Counted from the first letter of the stretch, positions 20,952 through 30,965 are shown. The stretch: DNA of 64,000 nucleotides from an uncultured Litoreibacter sp. (GCA_947504205.1 CANNGL010000002.1:496001-560000), one strand, 5' to 3'. Made by a program: numbers and translations. Notes: generated from the sequence alone by a model not told the origin.

Positions 20952-20965
20952 GAGCTTGCTCCGCT

Positions 20966-21589
20966 TCACGTCAACTTAGCGGTTAGAATTTTAACCGCCG
21001 CGGCTCCAAAGAGGGCCGCGAAGGCAAACTCGAACCAATGTCGGGCTTGCGCATAAACTCGAACAACACGACCCGTCGAGAAGAGAAACGCATATCCCAC
21101 AAAAACAAGAATCGATCCCGCATAGAGGAAGCCAAAGAGACTAAACAAATCTTGGGTTGCGGCAGAGGGCGGAAGTACGACTGCATAAACCGCGCCCCAT
21201 GACAGGATCGCCTTGGGGTTGGTTAGATGGATCAGAGCCCCTTTGACGAAGACCTTCGTCGCCGAACCCGATTGCCCCGCCTGCATCAGAGGTTGTGTCT
21301 TCGAGAGCGCCGAACGAAACGATTTGAACGCCAGATACAGCAGATAACAGGCACCGGCATAGCGGATCACTTCAAAGACCCAAGCATTGGCCAACATGAT
21401 CGCGCTCATACCGAGCGCTGCGGCAACGCCCCAGAAGGCGCTGCCCGCCAATATTCCCAGCGCGAACACAACGCCAAGACCTCGTCCCGATGTCATCGAC
21501 GTACCAGCAATGCCAAGTGTGGCAGGGCCTGGAGAACCACCCGCCAGAAGCCAGCCAAACCATAATAATATTAGCTCAGGACCGTTCAA
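20966..21589 (-). CDS. LysE/RhtB-family amino-acid exporter
   Basis: A 207-residue inner-membrane protein with about six hydrophobic segments. The family signature near the N-terminus ([25 protein letters not shown]) is clear, and [16 protein letters not shown] follows the middle helices. It probably effluxes amino acids or related metabolites; the substrate cannot be inferred. The start is TTG overlapping the pdxJ stop as TTGA, with no ATG nearby. Confidence 0.88.
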   Translation of the reverse strand: MNGPELILLWFGWLLAGGSPGPATLGIAGTSMTSGRGLGVVFALGILAGSAFWGVAAALGMSAIMLANAWVFEVIRYAGACYLLYLAFKSFRSALSKTQPLMQAGQSGSATKVFVKGALIHLTNPKAILSWGAVYAVVLPPSAATQDLFSLFGFLYAGSILVFVGYAFLFSTGRVVRVYAQARHWFEFAFAALFGAAAVKILTAKLT

Positions 21590-22335
21590 GACCGTGCCGC
21601 CTGCATACGCTCGCGCATACCGTTGATCGCTTCTTCAAGCCCGACGAAAATAGCCTCTCCAATCAGGAAATGGCCGATATTGAGCTCTTTGACTTCTGGA
21701 AAAGCTGCGACTGGTTCCACGGTGTCGTAGGTCAAGCCATGTCCCGCGTGAACTTCCAGCCCAAGTGAATCTGCGAATTTGGACATCTGCCGCAGACGTT
21801 CTAGCTCTGCATCCCGCTCGTCAAACCTGCCTTCCGCGTGGGCGTCGCAATATGCCCCGGTGTGCAGCTCGACGACGGCCGCACCGATACGCGCTGCAGC
21901 CTCGATCTGCCTCTGATCCGCCGCGATAAAAATCGATACGCGGCAGCCAGCATCTGCCAAGGGCGCGATGAAATGTGCAAGCTTGTTTTCTTCGCGTGCG
22001 ACTTCCAATCCACCTTCCGTGGTGCGTTCTTCGCGGCGTTCGGGCACGATACAAACGGCATGGGGTTTGTACTTCAGCGCGATTTTCTGCATCTCATCAG
22101 TCGCTGCCATCTCAAAATTCAACGGAACCGAAAGTGAAGCCATCAAAGCATCAATGTCGGCGTCGACCATGTGGCGGCGATCTTCCCGCAAATGTGCCGT
22201 TATACCATCCGCCCCTGCATCTTCCGCGAGCTTGGCCGCGCGGATCGGATCAGGGACATTGCCACCTCTTGCATTCCGCACGGTCGCGACATGATCGATG
22301 TTAACCCCGAGCCGCAAATACTCCGAACCGTTCAT
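21586..22335 (-). CDS. pdxJ: pyridoxine 5'-phosphate synthase
   Basis: A 249-residue TIM-barrel enzyme that joins 3-amino-1-hydroxyacetone phosphate and deoxyxylulose phosphate to pyridoxine phosphate. Recognised segments are [30 protein letters not shown] and [13 protein letters not shown], with IGEAIFVGL near the end. The gene is in its usual place upstream of acpS. Length is normal. Confidence 0.97.
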   Translation of the reverse strand: MNGSEYLRLGVNIDHVATVRNARGGNVPDPIRAAKLAEDAGADGITAHLREDRRHMVDADIDALMASLSVPLNFEMAATDEMQKIALKYKPHAVCIVPERREERTTEGGLEVAREENKLAHFIAPLADAGCRVSIFIAADQRQIEAAARIGAAVVELHTGAYCDAHAEGRFDERDAELERLRQMSKFADSLGLEVHAGHGLTYDTVEPVAAFPEVKELNIGHFLIGEAIFVGLEEAINGMRERMQAARS

Positions 22336-22389
22336 CGGTTTGATCCTTCGTGTTGTTTGGGATGAGCCTATACGGGGCTTTCGGCACTC

Positions 22390-23040
22390 TCAATCCGCAG
22401 CAGCACTATCATTGACCTTTGCAGCGGCTTTCCGAGCGCGAATTTCTTCGAGCTTTGCTTTTATGCGACCCCGGCGTCGCGATTGATACACGCGGATAAC
22501 CGGTACGCTCAGATAGTAGCAGATGGTAGCAGCGATAATTCCCGGAATGATGCCGCCAACCAGATACGGGAAAAAGACTTCGTTGTAGAAAATCGAAAGG
22601 CCGTGCCAATCGGCTTCAGCATCTGAAAACATGGCAAAGAAGTTATTCTTGAGGTCTCTGGCCGCTCCACCAAATCGCTGGCCAATGTTCATGTCTTCCT
22701 CGAATTCAGTACCGAGCAAAAAGTGCCCGGTTTGCAGAGATATTATCCCGATTGGCAGATAAGTGAGCGGGTTGCCGAAAAACGTTGCCATCAGCGACGC
22801 CAAAATGTTCCCGCGCATGACAGTCGCAATACCGGCAGCAATGAAAAAGTGAACGCCATAGAAAGGCGTGAACGTCGTAAACACGCCCGCCCAGATTCCA
22901 CGTGATATTTTCTCTGGGCTGTCAGGCAATCGCCGCACACGGTGTTTAACATACTCGAACGCACGCCCCCAGCCTCCTTGCGGCCAGATCAAATGCCAAA
23001 ACCATAAGGCCCAGCTTTTTGGTGTGCGGCGCTTGAACAC
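22390..23040 (-). CDS. DUF2062 membrane protein
   Basis: 216 residues. After a basic N-terminus (MFKRRTPKSW) it contains the DUF2062 core SPEKISRGIWAGVFTTFTPFYG and FGNPLTYLP, with two or three hydrophobic helices. A late helix is followed by a strongly basic tail (RRRGRIKAKLEEIRARKAAA). Family function is unknown. It lies 46 bp after rsh and 54 bp before pdxJ in the same direction. Confidence 0.85.
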   Translation of the reverse strand: MFKRRTPKSWALWFWHLIWPQGGWGRAFEYVKHRVRRLPDSPEKISRGIWAGVFTTFTPFYGVHFFIAAGIATVMRGNILASLMATFFGNPLTYLPIGIISLQTGHFLLGTEFEEDMNIGQRFGGAARDLKNNFFAMFSDAEADWHGLSIFYNEVFFPYLVGGIIPGIIAATICYYLSVPVIRVYQSRRRGRIKAKLEEIRARKAAAKVNDSAAAD

Positions 23041-23086
23041 CTACGAATTCATCCCAGTTTGGCGGCCAGTCTACACAGACGCACCG

Positions 23087-25210
23087 TTACGGTTTGCGGT
23101 CAAGGTCGCGATGCCGTTCAAGTGACGCAACATCCGTATCGGCCTCAATCCCGGTCATCACACCATGCAGATGCTCGGCGTCTCTCACTTCGACATCGAC
23201 CAAAATACGAAAGTAGTCCGGTTTACGGTCAATGAAATGCAAGTCCGAGATATTTGCCTTCTGCTCACCAATCAATGTGCAAATCCGACCCAGCACACCA
23301 AATTCATTTCCAATTGTCATATTTAGCGTCACAGGGTTGTTTGCAGCATGCCTACCCTCATGCCATTGCAGGTCAACCCAGCGATCCGGTTCCTCATCGA
23401 AATCGACGAGCACTTCACAGGCGATCGCATGTACCCAAACCCCGTCACCTTTGTGCTTAATGCCCACGATCCGCTCACCTGGCACCGGTTGACAACACGC
23501 TGCGCGTTTTACGGCAACGCCTTTTGGAAGACCGACAACAGAACGCTTGGCCTCAATCTCAGTCTCGCCTTTTTGCTCAAGCAGGTCGGGATAAATCGCT
23601 GCCACAACGTCCCGGGCGGATAACTCGGTTGAGCCCACAAATTCCAAAACCTGATCGGCATCACTCATGCTCAGTTCTTTCGCGGCAGTCGCCAGAGCTT
23701 TGTCCGTCGCCTTTTTGCCCACATGGTCAAACGCCACACGAACCAACTCGCGGCCCAGCTTGATAAACCGGTCGCGGTGTTCTTCACGAAGCGACTTACG
23801 GATCGCAGTTTTCGCCCGCCCGGTGACGGCAATATCCATCCAGGTCGGTTGAGGCTTTTGGCCCTCGGCGGTGATAATATCCACGGACTGACCATTGCGT
23901 AGTCGCGTCCATAACGGAACGCGAAGCCCGTCGACTTTTGCGCCGACACAGGAGTGGCCAATCCGCGTGTGGATCGCATAGGCAAAATCGAGTGGTGTTG
24001 CGCCGCGGGGCAATTTCACAACATCGCCCTTCGGGGTAAAGCAAAACACCTGATCTTGATACATCTCGAGTTTTACGTGTTCGAGAAACTCATCATAATC
24101 ATCAGCCTGCCCGAAGCCTTCGTTTACGCTCGAAACCCAAGTCGCCGGATCAACGGCGAATGGGTTTTCAACCCGTTCGCCATCCTTGTAGGACCAGTGC
24201 GCCGCAACTCCTGTTTCGGCGACTTCGTTCATGGCTTGGGTGCGTATCTGTATTTCAACGCGTTTGCCATCACGGCCCGATACGGTGGTATGGATCGATC
24301 GATAGCCGTTTGATTTGGGCTGGCTGATATAATCCTTGAACCGTCCCGGCACGGACCGCCAACGACCATGTATCGCGCCGAGCACCCGATAACAGTCGTC
24401 TTCGGTTTCAACGATAACCCGGAAGCCGTAGATGTCTGAGAGACGAGAAAAACCCTGCTTCTTTTCCTCCATCTTGCGCCAGATCGAATGCGGCTTTTTC
24501 GCGCGACCAAAAACTTCACCGGATATCCCAGCCTTGGTCAGTTCCGCTTTGATGTCGTTGGTAATCTTCGGGACAAGATTGCCTGTCTCTTTCTGTAGCG
24601 TAATGAAACGGCGGATGATCGAGGCGCGCGCATCGGGATTGAGTACCCGAAACGCGAGATCCTCTAGCTCCTCGCGCATCCAGTGCATGCCCATCCGTCC
24701 AGCCAAAGGCGCGTAGATGTCCATCGTCTCGCGCGATTTCTGCACCTGCTTTTCGGGGCGCATGTGCTTGATGGTGCGCATGTTATGCAGACGATCCGCC
24801 AGCTTGACCAGGATCACGCGCAGATCCTTGGACATTGCCATGAACAGCTTGCGAAAATTCTCGGCCTGCTTCGTCTCTGACGAGCTGAGCTGCAGGTTGG
24901 TCAGTTTGGTTACGCCGTCGACAAGCTCGGCAATCTCAACGCCGAACCGAGCTTCTACCTCGCTATATGTGGATTTCGTGTCTTCAATCGTGTCGTGAAG
25001 CAATGCCGTGATGATGGTCGCATCATCTAGCTTTTGTTCCGTCAGCAGAGCTGCGACTTCGATGGGGTGGGTAAAGTAAGGCTCACCAGAATGGCGAAGC
25101 TGCCCCTCATGCATCTCGCCGCCATACGCATACGCATCACGGATCAACTTGGCATTCGTGTTTTGGTTGTAGCTTTGAACGAGTGCAACGAGATCGTCAG
25201 CAGATATCAT
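23087..25210 (-). CDS. bifunctional (p)ppGpp synthetase/hydrolase (RSH)
   Basis: A 707-residue stringent-response enzyme. The N-terminal HD hydrolase domain is intact (FTHPIEVAALL with His48, LLHD at 71-73). The synthetase domain is at about 240-350 (KPHSIWRKM, SDIYGFRVIV and PKSNGYRSIHTTV). A TGS domain follows at about 390-450 and an ACT domain closes the protein (about 630-700). Such single RSH proteins are usual in alphaproteobacteria. The gene lies 27 bp after rpoZ, which matches the common rpoZ-spoT pairing. Confidence 0.95.
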   Translation of the reverse strand: MISADDLVALVQSYNQNTNAKLIRDAYAYGGEMHEGQLRHSGEPYFTHPIEVAALLTEQKLDDATIITALLHDTIEDTKSTYSEVEARFGVEIAELVDGVTKLTNLQLSSSETKQAENFRKLFMAMSKDLRVILVKLADRLHNMRTIKHMRPEKQVQKSRETMDIYAPLAGRMGMHWMREELEDLAFRVLNPDARASIIRRFITLQKETGNLVPKITNDIKAELTKAGISGEVFGRAKKPHSIWRKMEEKKQGFSRLSDIYGFRVIVETEDDCYRVLGAIHGRWRSVPGRFKDYISQPKSNGYRSIHTTVSGRDGKRVEIQIRTQAMNEVAETGVAAHWSYKDGERVENPFAVDPATWVSSVNEGFGQADDYDEFLEHVKLEMYQDQVFCFTPKGDVVKLPRGATPLDFAYAIHTRIGHSCVGAKVDGLRVPLWTRLRNGQSVDIITAEGQKPQPTWMDIAVTGRAKTAIRKSLREEHRDRFIKLGRELVRVAFDHVGKKATDKALATAAKELSMSDADQVLEFVGSTELSARDVVAAIYPDLLEQKGETEIEAKRSVVGLPKGVAVKRAACCQPVPGERIVGIKHKGDGVWVHAIACEVLVDFDEEPDRWVDLQWHEGRHAANNPVTLNMTIGNEFGVLGRICTLIGEQKANISDLHFIDRKPDYFRILVDVEVRDAEHLHGVMTGIEADTDVASLERHRDLDRKP

Positions 25211-25237
25211 TGCGAACCGTCCAGATCTGCAAAGAAC

Positions 25238-25591
25238 TTACTTCGGCTCCTGAGCTTCCATGAGCGCGCGAAGCAACTTTTCTTCAGACATGTCGTCATC
25301 AGCGGGCTTATCTTGCTCAACGCCCATCAAAAGTGCCATTGCGTCTTCTTCCGGCTCATCGACTTCGATCTGCGTTTGGTTGCTTTCGATCATGCGTTCA
25401 CGCAATTCGTCGGAGGTTTGAGTCTCATCTGCGATTTCGCGCAGCGATACGACCGGGTTTTTGTCGTTGTCACGATCCACTGTAATCGACGAGCCAGCAG
25501 AGATCTCACGCGCACGATGAGACGCAAGCATAACCAACTCAAAGCGGTTAGGGACTTTATCAACGCAATCTTCGACCGTTACACGGGCCAT
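25238..25591 (-). CDS. rpoZ: RNA polymerase omega subunit
   Basis: 117 residues, starting [30 protein letters not shown], with the diagnostic omega core. The acidic C-terminal half (about 60-117) is typical of alphaproteobacteria. The start at 25591 has GGAGAG upstream; the frame extends to 25642 but those residues have no family match. It assists RNAP assembly and forms part of the ppGpp-binding site, which fits its location before rsh. Confidence 0.96.
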   Translation of the reverse strand: MARVTVEDCVDKVPNRFELVMLASHRAREISAGSSITVDRDNDKNPVVSLREIADETQTSDELRERMIESNQTQIEVDEPEEDAMALLMGVEQDKPADDDMSEEKLLRALMEAQEPK

Positions 25592-25677
25592 GGGTCTCTC
25601 CAGCCATTGCAAGAATGTAAGACGCTCACATAGGCCCTTCAACGAAGGTTGACAAGCTCAAAACCCCTCTTAGGCGG

Positions 25678-26250
25678 CTACGAAAACGGGGCAATCGCCG
25701 CTTTTTCACTCTCGGGGCGGGCTGCGAGCATCTCGGCCACACTCAAGCCCAACACCGGATGCTGCCAATCGGGAATAATCTCGGCCAGTGGAATCAAGAC
25801 AAAACTACGATCCTGTAGCCGTGGATGCGGCAAAATTAACTCAGGTGGCGCCTTGGACATCTGCTGATCGAGGGTAAGATTAAGCCACCGCTTGAACTCA
25901 ACCTCATCGGGATGGATTTGGGCCCCAATAGCCAGTAGATCCAGATCAAGTACGCGGGCACCCCATCGCTCGCGCCGAACGCGTCCAAATTTGGCTTCGA
26001 TACCGTGCAAATGCGCCAGCAACTGCGGGGCTGTGAGTGTCGTTTCCAGAACGGCTGCGGCATTGGCAAAATCAGCCCCGCTGCCTTCTGGAAAGGCAGG
26101 TGTGCGGTAAATATGGCTATGTTTACGTAAAATAACCGAATCGGTTTCTAGCGCCGGAATCGCGGCTTGAACGGTCGCATGGGGCGAGCCCCAGGTTGAC
26201 GTCGCGTTACTCCCCAGTGCTGTTAGCGCTATTAACGGGCTGTTAACCAT
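25678..26250 (-). CDS. folK: 2-amino-4-hydroxy-6-hydroxymethyldihydropteridine pyrophosphokinase
   Basis: A 190-residue folate-pathway enzyme that pyrophosphorylates the pterin before condensation with p-aminobenzoate. It has ALGSNATSTWG near the start, and the Asp pair of RVLDLDLLAIG binds magnesium. LPHPRLQDRSFVLIPLAEI is the usual C-terminal motif. The start at 26250 gives the canonical N-terminus, though the frame extends to 26322. A TTAA-N7-TTAA box lies inside codons 2-6. Confidence 0.95.
   Translation of the reverse strand: MVNSPLIALTALGSNATSTWGSPHATVQAAIPALETDSVILRKHSHIYRTPAFPEGSGADFANAAAVLETTLTAPQLLAHLHGIEAKFGRVRRERWGARVLDLDLLAIGAQIHPDEVEFKRWLNLTLDQQMSKAPPELILPHPRLQDRSFVLIPLAEIIPDWQHPVLGLSVAEMLAARPESEKAAIAPFS
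26232..26246. promoter_or_regulatory. perfect TTAA-N7-TTAA box (CtrA-type site)
   Basis: TTAACGGGCTGTTAA matches the alphaproteobacterial CtrA consensus exactly. It lies at the very start of folK and about 120 bp before the NYN gene start. One such match is not far from chance expectation in 64 kb, so binding is unproved. Confidence 0.35.
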
Positions 26251-26259
26251 TGGTCCGCC

Positions 26260-26287
26260 TTGCGAGAAATCGAATTTTCCGTATTCT
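26260..26287 (+). promoter_or_regulatory. possible promoter of the NYN-domain gene
   Basis: TTGCGA at 26260-26265 and TATTCT at 26282-26287 are separated by 16 nt. Initiation near 26294 would leave a leader of about 70 nt. The TTAA-N7-TTAA box would be centred near -55. Confidence 0.35.
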
Positions 26288-26365
26288 TTGGAGCGGTTTC
26301 GCCAAAAAAGCCACCCACTCACTCACTCACGGTAACAGGCGGGACTCAAATCGGAAGGATAATTG

Positions 26366-26938
26366 ATGTTTTACAAAGACGAACGGCTTGCGCTGTTCAT
26401 TGACGGGTCGAACTTGTACGCGGCCGCCAAGTCTTTGGGGTTTGATATTGACTACAAGCTCCTAAGACGAGAATTCATGCACCGCGGAAAAATGCTTCGC
26501 GCATTTTATTACACCGCGTTGCTGGAGAATGACGACTATTCTCCAATTCGGCCGCTGGTGGACTGGTTGCATTACAACGGGTTCACAATGGTGACCAAGC
26601 CAGCAAAAGAATACACAGATCGCGAAGGGCGTCGGAAAGTCAAAGGCAACATGGATATCGAGCTGACTGTCGATGCCATGGAGCTTGCCCCCTATGTCGA
26701 TCACATTGTGCTGTTTTCAGGCGATGGGGATTTTCGTCCAATGGTTGAATCGATCCAGCGCAAGGGTGTGCGCGTTTCGGTTGTGTCTACCATTCGGTCA
26801 AATCCGCCAATGATCTCGGATGAACTGCGTCGCCAAGCTGATAATTTCATCGAACTTGATGACCTGCGCGATGTCATTGGTCGCCCCCCGCGCGAAGACG
26901 ATCAAACTCTGGTCCGCACTGAAGAACACGCTGACTAA
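26366..26938 (+). CDS. NYN-domain (LabA/DUF88) putative ribonuclease
   Basis: 190 residues. The PIN-like NYN fold is indicated by ALFIDGSNLYAAAKSLG, VKGNMDIELTVDAMEL and VLFSGDGDFRPMVESI, which supply the acidic metal-binding residues. The family includes RNA-binding or RNA-cleaving proteins of largely unknown targets. The ATG at 26366 has AAGGA seven bases upstream. It is a single-gene unit, diverging from folK and ending at a strong terminator. Confidence 0.88.
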   Translation: MFYKDERLALFIDGSNLYAAAKSLGFDIDYKLLRREFMHRGKMLRAFYYTALLENDDYSPIRPLVDWLHYNGFTMVTKPAKEYTDREGRRKVKGNMDIELTVDAMELAPYVDHIVLFSGDGDFRPMVESIQRKGVRVSVVSTIRSNPPMISDELRRQADNFIELDDLRDVIGRPPREDDQTLVRTEEHAD

Positions 26939-26943
26939 AAACC

Positions 26944-26970
26944 AAAGGCCGGAGCAATCCGGCCTTTTTT
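26944..26970 (+). terminator. rho-independent terminator of the NYN gene
   Basis: AAAGGCCGGA, loop GCAA, TCCGGCCTTT, then further T residues to 26970. It is a 10-bp stem with a tetraloop and T-run, 6 nt after the NYN stop. Confidence 0.92.
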
Positions 26971-27081
26971 CCGCGCAATGGACCATTTATCCGCGGGGAT
27001 TAACGGTCAGCCCGCCTTAGCACTGCAAGACACTGGACCTCATTCGGCAGAGCCCTTACCTCTGTGACGAAGGAGCCATTT

Positions 27082-28056
27082 ATGTCAAAATCGCCCATTA
27101 CACTTTACCTTGCAGCACCTCGCGGTTTTTGCGCCGGCGTTGATCGAGCGATCAAGATTGTGGAGATGGCGCTGGCGAAATGGGGTGCGCCAGTCTACGT
27201 GCGCCATGAAATCGTGCATAACAAATATGTCGTGGACGAATTGCGCGACAAAGGCGCGATATTCGTCGAAGAACTGGACAATTGCCCGGATGAAAGACCC
27301 GTCATCTTTTCCGCTCACGGTGTACCAAAAGCAGTTCCGGCCGAGGCCGCGAGACGCAATATGGTTTACGTTGATGCCACCTGTCCGCTGGTCTCGAAGG
27401 TTCATATTGAAGCGCAACGCCATCACGACAGAGGCTTGCAAATGGTAATGATTGGCCACGATGGCCACCCGGAAACAGTGGGTACAATGGGCCAGCTGCC
27501 AAAAGGCGAAGTTCTTCTTGTCGAAACAGTTGACGATGTTGCTGCGCTTGAGCCGCGCGACCCTCTGCAATTGGCTTTTATCACCCAGACAACACTGTCA
27601 GTCGACGACACGGCTGATATTGTGGCAGCTCTTCAGGCGCGCTTCCCTGCAATTGTCGGCCCTCACAAAGAAGACATCTGCTACGCCACAACGAACCGAC
27701 AAGAGGCGGTAAAGGCTATGGCGCAGAAAACTGACGCCATGTTGGTTATCGGCGCGCCCAATTCATCAAACTCAAAGCGGCTGGTGGAGGTCGGCAAAAG
27801 AGCCGGATGCCATTATGCGCAACTTGTGCAACGTGCTGATGACGTGGATTGGCGGGCCCTCGAAGGCATCAGCAGCATCGGTATCACGGCGGGCGCCTCT
27901 GCACCTGAGATCCTAATCAACGAGGTGATTGACGCATTTCGCAGCCGCTTTGAAACAACCCTGGAGATCGTCGAAACGGCACAGGAGAATGTTGAATTTA
28001 AGGTTCCACGCGTGCTTCGTGAGCCTGCCAAGGCCTATCCCAGCGAAGACAACTGA
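27082..28056 (+). CDS. ispH: 4-hydroxy-3-methylbut-2-enyl diphosphate reductase
   Basis: A 324-residue last enzyme of the MEP isoprenoid pathway, giving IPP and DMAPP. Three conserved Cys bind the [4Fe-4S] cluster: [24 protein letters not shown] and [12 protein letters not shown]. The His of SAHGVP and the late [10 protein letters not shown] motif are present. The ATG at 27082 follows AAGGAG by seven bases; a GTG at 27064 is an unlikely alternative. With ispE in the same window it completes two MEP steps. Confidence 0.97.
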   Translation: MSKSPITLYLAAPRGFCAGVDRAIKIVEMALAKWGAPVYVRHEIVHNKYVVDELRDKGAIFVEELDNCPDERPVIFSAHGVPKAVPAEAARRNMVYVDATCPLVSKVHIEAQRHHDRGLQMVMIGHDGHPETVGTMGQLPKGEVLLVETVDDVAALEPRDPLQLAFITQTTLSVDDTADIVAALQARFPAIVGPHKEDICYATTNRQEAVKAMAQKTDAMLVIGAPNSSNSKRLVEVGKRAGCHYAQLVQRADDVDWRALEGISSIGITAGASAPEILINEVIDAFRSRFETTLEIVETAQENVEFKVPRVLREPAKAYPSEDN

Positions 28057-28115
28057 CAGAGCAGGTTGATCCACCAGCCCTTGCCCATTTCTACACACAA
28101 AGCCATGGTGCGCCC

Positions 28116-28592
28116 ATGAGTGACATACCCAAATCAGCGCTGCTGCTCGGCCTGAGCGGACTGGTCCCGTTTCTTTTTGCAGCGGCGCTCGCTCTTATGC
28201 CGGAACCGACGCCCCCGCCCGGTGAATTTGCGTGGATATATCCTAGCGATGCCCAAGCGATATTCGCAGCATATGGCACGATAATACTGTGCTTTATGTC
28301 GGGCGTTTTATGGGGTTTTGCGGCTCAGGCCCCCAAAGATGAAGCGCCAACCGCATACGCACTATCAGTGTTGCCAGCGATTTATGCGCTCTTTTTCTGC
28401 CAGCCGCATCTATTTTCGCTAAGCACATCTAATCTCGACACCATCCGCAACTTGGGCATTGGGTTCATCGCGTTGATCGCATTGGATTGGGTTTTTGCCC
28501 AACGTGCAATGGCGCCACTTTGGTGGATGAAACTAAGGCTTTTATTGACGGCTATCGTCGTCATTTGTCTTTCTATTGGATTTTTTGCATGA
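28116..28592 (+). CDS. DUF3429 membrane protein
   Basis: 158 residues with about five hydrophobic helices. Recognised as DUF3429 by the YGTIILCFMSGVLWGFA segment and by its overall plan. Function unknown. Its stop overlaps the next gene's start as ATGA. Confidence 0.82.
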   Translation: MSDIPKSALLLGLSGLVPFLFAAALALMPEPTPPPGEFAWIYPSDAQAIFAAYGTIILCFMSGVLWGFAAQAPKDEAPTAYALSVLPAIYALFFCQPHLFSLSTSNLDTIRNLGIGFIALIALDWVFAQRAMAPLWWMKLRLLLTAIVVICLSIGFFA

Positions 28593-29179
28593 CCGATGAA
28601 GAAACAATACGCGTCTATAATTCACGTGCTACTGATTACGCGAAATTCCTGTCAACCGGCCAACAGGATGCGGATCTGCGCGCGTTTATCGAGGCGATGC
28701 CAGAAGGTGGCCTTGCGCTTGATCTTGGATGCGGGCCCGGTAACTCTGCGGCGCAGATGAGGGACGCGGGCCTCAGAGTGGAGGCCACAGATGCCTCTCC
28801 AGAAATGGTTCGCTTTGCGCGTGATAATCATGGGCTGGATGCCAAAGTCGCAACTTTCGATGAGCTGGAAGGCACAGATGTTTATGATGGCATCTGGGCT
28901 AATTTCTCGCTCTTGCATGCTCCGAAAGCTGATATGCCGCGTCACCTGCAAGCGATCCGCGACGCGTTAAAGCCCGGTGGCGTATTCCACATTGGAACGA
29001 AACTCGGGAAAGACAGTGCTAGAGATGCGATCGGTCGGATGTATAGCTACTACTCAGTCAAAGAACTGATTGGTCTTCTGAAAGATGCGGGGTTTTCACC
29101 ACGCACCCCCCGCGAAGGCGCTGAAGCTGGACTGGACGGAACTGTCGCGCCTTTTGTGATCATTCTCTCTGATGGCTGA
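28589..29179 (+). CDS. class I SAM-dependent methyltransferase
   Basis: 196 residues. Motif I is [16 protein letters not shown], followed by [14 protein letters not shown] (motif II) and [12 protein letters not shown] (post-motif). The substrate is unknown. The start at 28589 overlaps the DUF3429 stop; the frame's upstream extension lies inside that gene and is not used. It overlaps rnhA by 8 nt. Confidence 0.88.
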   Translation: MTDEETIRVYNSRATDYAKFLSTGQQDADLRAFIEAMPEGGLALDLGCGPGNSAAQMRDAGLRVEATDASPEMVRFARDNHGLDAKVATFDELEGTDVYDGIWANFSLLHAPKADMPRHLQAIRDALKPGGVFHIGTKLGKDSARDAIGRMYSYYSVKELIGLLKDAGFSPRTPREGAEAGLDGTVAPFVIILSDG

Positions 29180-29621
29180 GCTATTTGCCTATACTGATGG
29201 CGCGTGTTCCGGCAATCCCGGCCCTGGTGGGTGGGGCGCTGTCTTGATCGCCAGAAACAACACCGAGGTTCTCAAAGAACGCGAATTGAACGGCGGCGAA
29301 GCACTCACCACCAATAACCGGATGGAGCTGCTAGCGGCAATCAACGCGCTTGAGGCGCTGGAGCGACCGTCGACCCTGACCGTTGTGACGGACAGCATTT
29401 ATGTGAAAGACGGCATCACCAAGTGGATACATGGCTGGAAGGCCAAGGGGTGGAAGAAAAAAGGTGGGGCGATCAAAAATCTTGATCTCTGGCAGCGTTT
29501 GGATGAAGCCCAAGCTCGGCATCATATTAGCTGGCAATGGGTGAAAGGACATGCTGGGCACCCTGAAAACGAACGCGCCGATGAGTTAGCACGCGCAGGC
29601 ATGGCTCCGTTTAAGCCATGA
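29172..29621 (+). CDS. rnhA: ribonuclease HI
   Basis: A 149-residue enzyme that removes RNA from RNA-DNA hybrids. The catalytic acids are all visible: Asp9 ([15 protein letters not shown]), the Glu of [10 protein letters not shown], the Asp of [12 protein letters not shown] and the late [10 protein letters not shown]. It also has [15 protein letters not shown], the basic handle. Length is normal. It is coupled to the following TRIC-like gene by ATGA. Confidence 0.97.
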   Translation: MAELFAYTDGACSGNPGPGGWGAVLIARNNTEVLKERELNGGEALTTNNRMELLAAINALEALERPSTLTVVTDSIYVKDGITKWIHGWKAKGWKKKGGAIKNLDLWQRLDEAQARHHISWQWVKGHAGHPENERADELARAGMAPFKP

Positions 29622-30241
29622 CCTGGGTTGCGTTTCTCGACTACGGCTCGGTTTTCATCTTCGCGCTGACCGGCGCTTTGGTTGCGTCGCGCGCCCAGCT
29701 CGACCCAATCGGCTTTCTGTTCATCGCAGCACTCACAGCCGTCGGCGGAGGGACCGTGCGAGACGTCTTGCTAGATCGAAATCCAGTGTTCTGGATTGCG
29801 CAGCCGAGCTATCTGGCAGTAGCGGCAATGTCGGCCATTTTGGTCTTCTTCACGGCACATCTTCTCGAAAGTCGTCTCAAGACACTCATCTGGCTGGATA
29901 GTTTCGCCCTAGCGATCGCAGTCGCTGCAGGGGTTGGCGTCGCAATTGACCTAGAACAACACGCAGCAATCATAGTGCTTATGGGCGTCATAACCGGATG
30001 TATGGGTGGCCTGATGAGAGACGTTACGATGGGTGAGGTTCCCTTGGTTCTGAAGCAAGGCGAGCTTTACGTCTCAGCCGCATTTGTTGGGGCATTGGTC
30101 GCTTGGTTGGTCCACCGATACTTTGCCCTGACGTTCGAGGCTCTGTTGGCGGGCGCGATCATGGTGTGGGCTCTGCGTGCCGGTTCACTGGCCTTCGGAT
30201 GGCGCCTTCCGACCTACCGATCCGCGCCGCCAAAAAGCTAG
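29618..30241 (+). CDS. trimeric intracellular cation channel-like protein (UPF0126)
   Basis: A 207-residue membrane protein with two related three-helix halves, each carrying a glycine-rich motif ([12 protein letters not shown] and [10 protein letters not shown]). Bacterial TRIC homologues form monovalent cation channels; physiological role here is unknown. The stop at 30241 is 1 bp from the opposing small-gene stop. Confidence 0.88.
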   Translation: MTWVAFLDYGSVFIFALTGALVASRAQLDPIGFLFIAALTAVGGGTVRDVLLDRNPVFWIAQPSYLAVAAMSAILVFFTAHLLESRLKTLIWLDSFALAIAVAAGVGVAIDLEQHAAIIVLMGVITGCMGGLMRDVTMGEVPLVLKQGELYVSAAFVGALVAWLVHRYFALTFEALLAGAIMVWALRAGSLAFGWRLPTYRSAPPKS

Positions 30242-30242
30242 G

Positions 30243-30479
30243 CTATTTGCGCCAGTGAAAAGGCACGATGATCAACGCCCCAATTGAGGAGACGATCGCG
30301 TTCATTCCCGGCGAAGAAAACCCGAAACCAAACATCAAACGCACGAAGTAAAACAGGAACGCACCACCCACACAGATGATGATGCTTTGCACGTACCCAT
30401 TGTGGGTAAATCCAGACTTTTCTGAGATATAGCCAACGATCCCTGCGATCACGACGGTTCCGATCAGTACTGGAAACAT
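30243..30479 (-). CDS. small membrane protein
   Basis: 78 residues with about three hydrophobic segments (MFPVLIGTVVIAGIVGYIS, SIIICVGGAFLFYFVRLMFG and MNAIVSSIGALIIVPF). The size and Gly-rich helices recall GlsB/YeaQ-type proteins, but the match is weak. The ATG at 30479 has AAAAGGAAAAGCA upstream; an earlier start at 30506 is less likely. Confidence 0.65.
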   Translation of the reverse strand: MFPVLIGTVVIAGIVGYISEKSGFTHNGYVQSIIICVGGAFLFYFVRLMFGFGFSSPGMNAIVSSIGALIIVPFHWRK

Positions 30480-30590
30480 TGCTTTTCCTTTTCCAATAAC
30501 GGCCATAAAGACGCCAAATTCTCATAGCATTCGGTAAAGATAGCCCGGTTTGCCGCGTTCGGTTCTAGGGTGTAACGTAAACAGCGACAT

Positions 30591-30965
30591 GTGAAAGGTG
30601 CTATTTTGTTTGCGCGGAACGTAAAATGCTTTTTCTTGGCGGCGGCTATCGCCTCAACATCCGGCGTTGTGGCACCCGTCGCAGCACAAACCGTAAAGCC
30701 GGGTTACAGGGCGTCAAGCTCAGGTCCCAGCGTCACCTATCGCGCGAAGCGCTCTTACAAGCGCAAAAGCCGCGCGCAAAAGCATTATACGACAAAAGGC
30801 GTCAATCGCAGCCTTCGCAGCAGCAGACGTTCGCTTGGAGATCCCACTAGAGAGCCCCGCGCGGTAAAGCGCTACAAGGAGCCTCATCCGGGAGCAAGAC
30901 GTGTGACCGTAGCTCCCAAAGAAGACAAAAAGACCAGTCTTTGGGAATTTTTCGGCTTTGACTAA
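30591..30965 (+). CDS. small basic exported protein
   Basis: 124 residues. A signal peptide ends near APVAAQ (about residue 33). The mature part is very rich in Arg, Lys and Ser ([17 protein letters not shown] and [10 protein letters not shown]), ending LWEFFGFD. No family is recognised. It starts with GTG and a poor ribosome-binding site. The stop overlaps the convergent fmt stop in CTAA. It could bind an acidic envelope polymer, but that is only inference from charge. Confidence 0.6.
   Translation: MKGAILFARNVKCFFLAAAIASTSGVVAPVAAQTVKPGYRASSSGPSVTYRAKRSYKRKSRAQKHYTTKGVNRSLRSSRRSLGDPTREPRAVKRYKEPHPGARRVTVAPKEDKKTSLWEFFGFD

Noticed and set aside
26318-26334. Tandem cactcactcactcac microsatellite
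   Set aside because: Only four short units, upstream of the NYN gene; too short to support a phase-variation claim.
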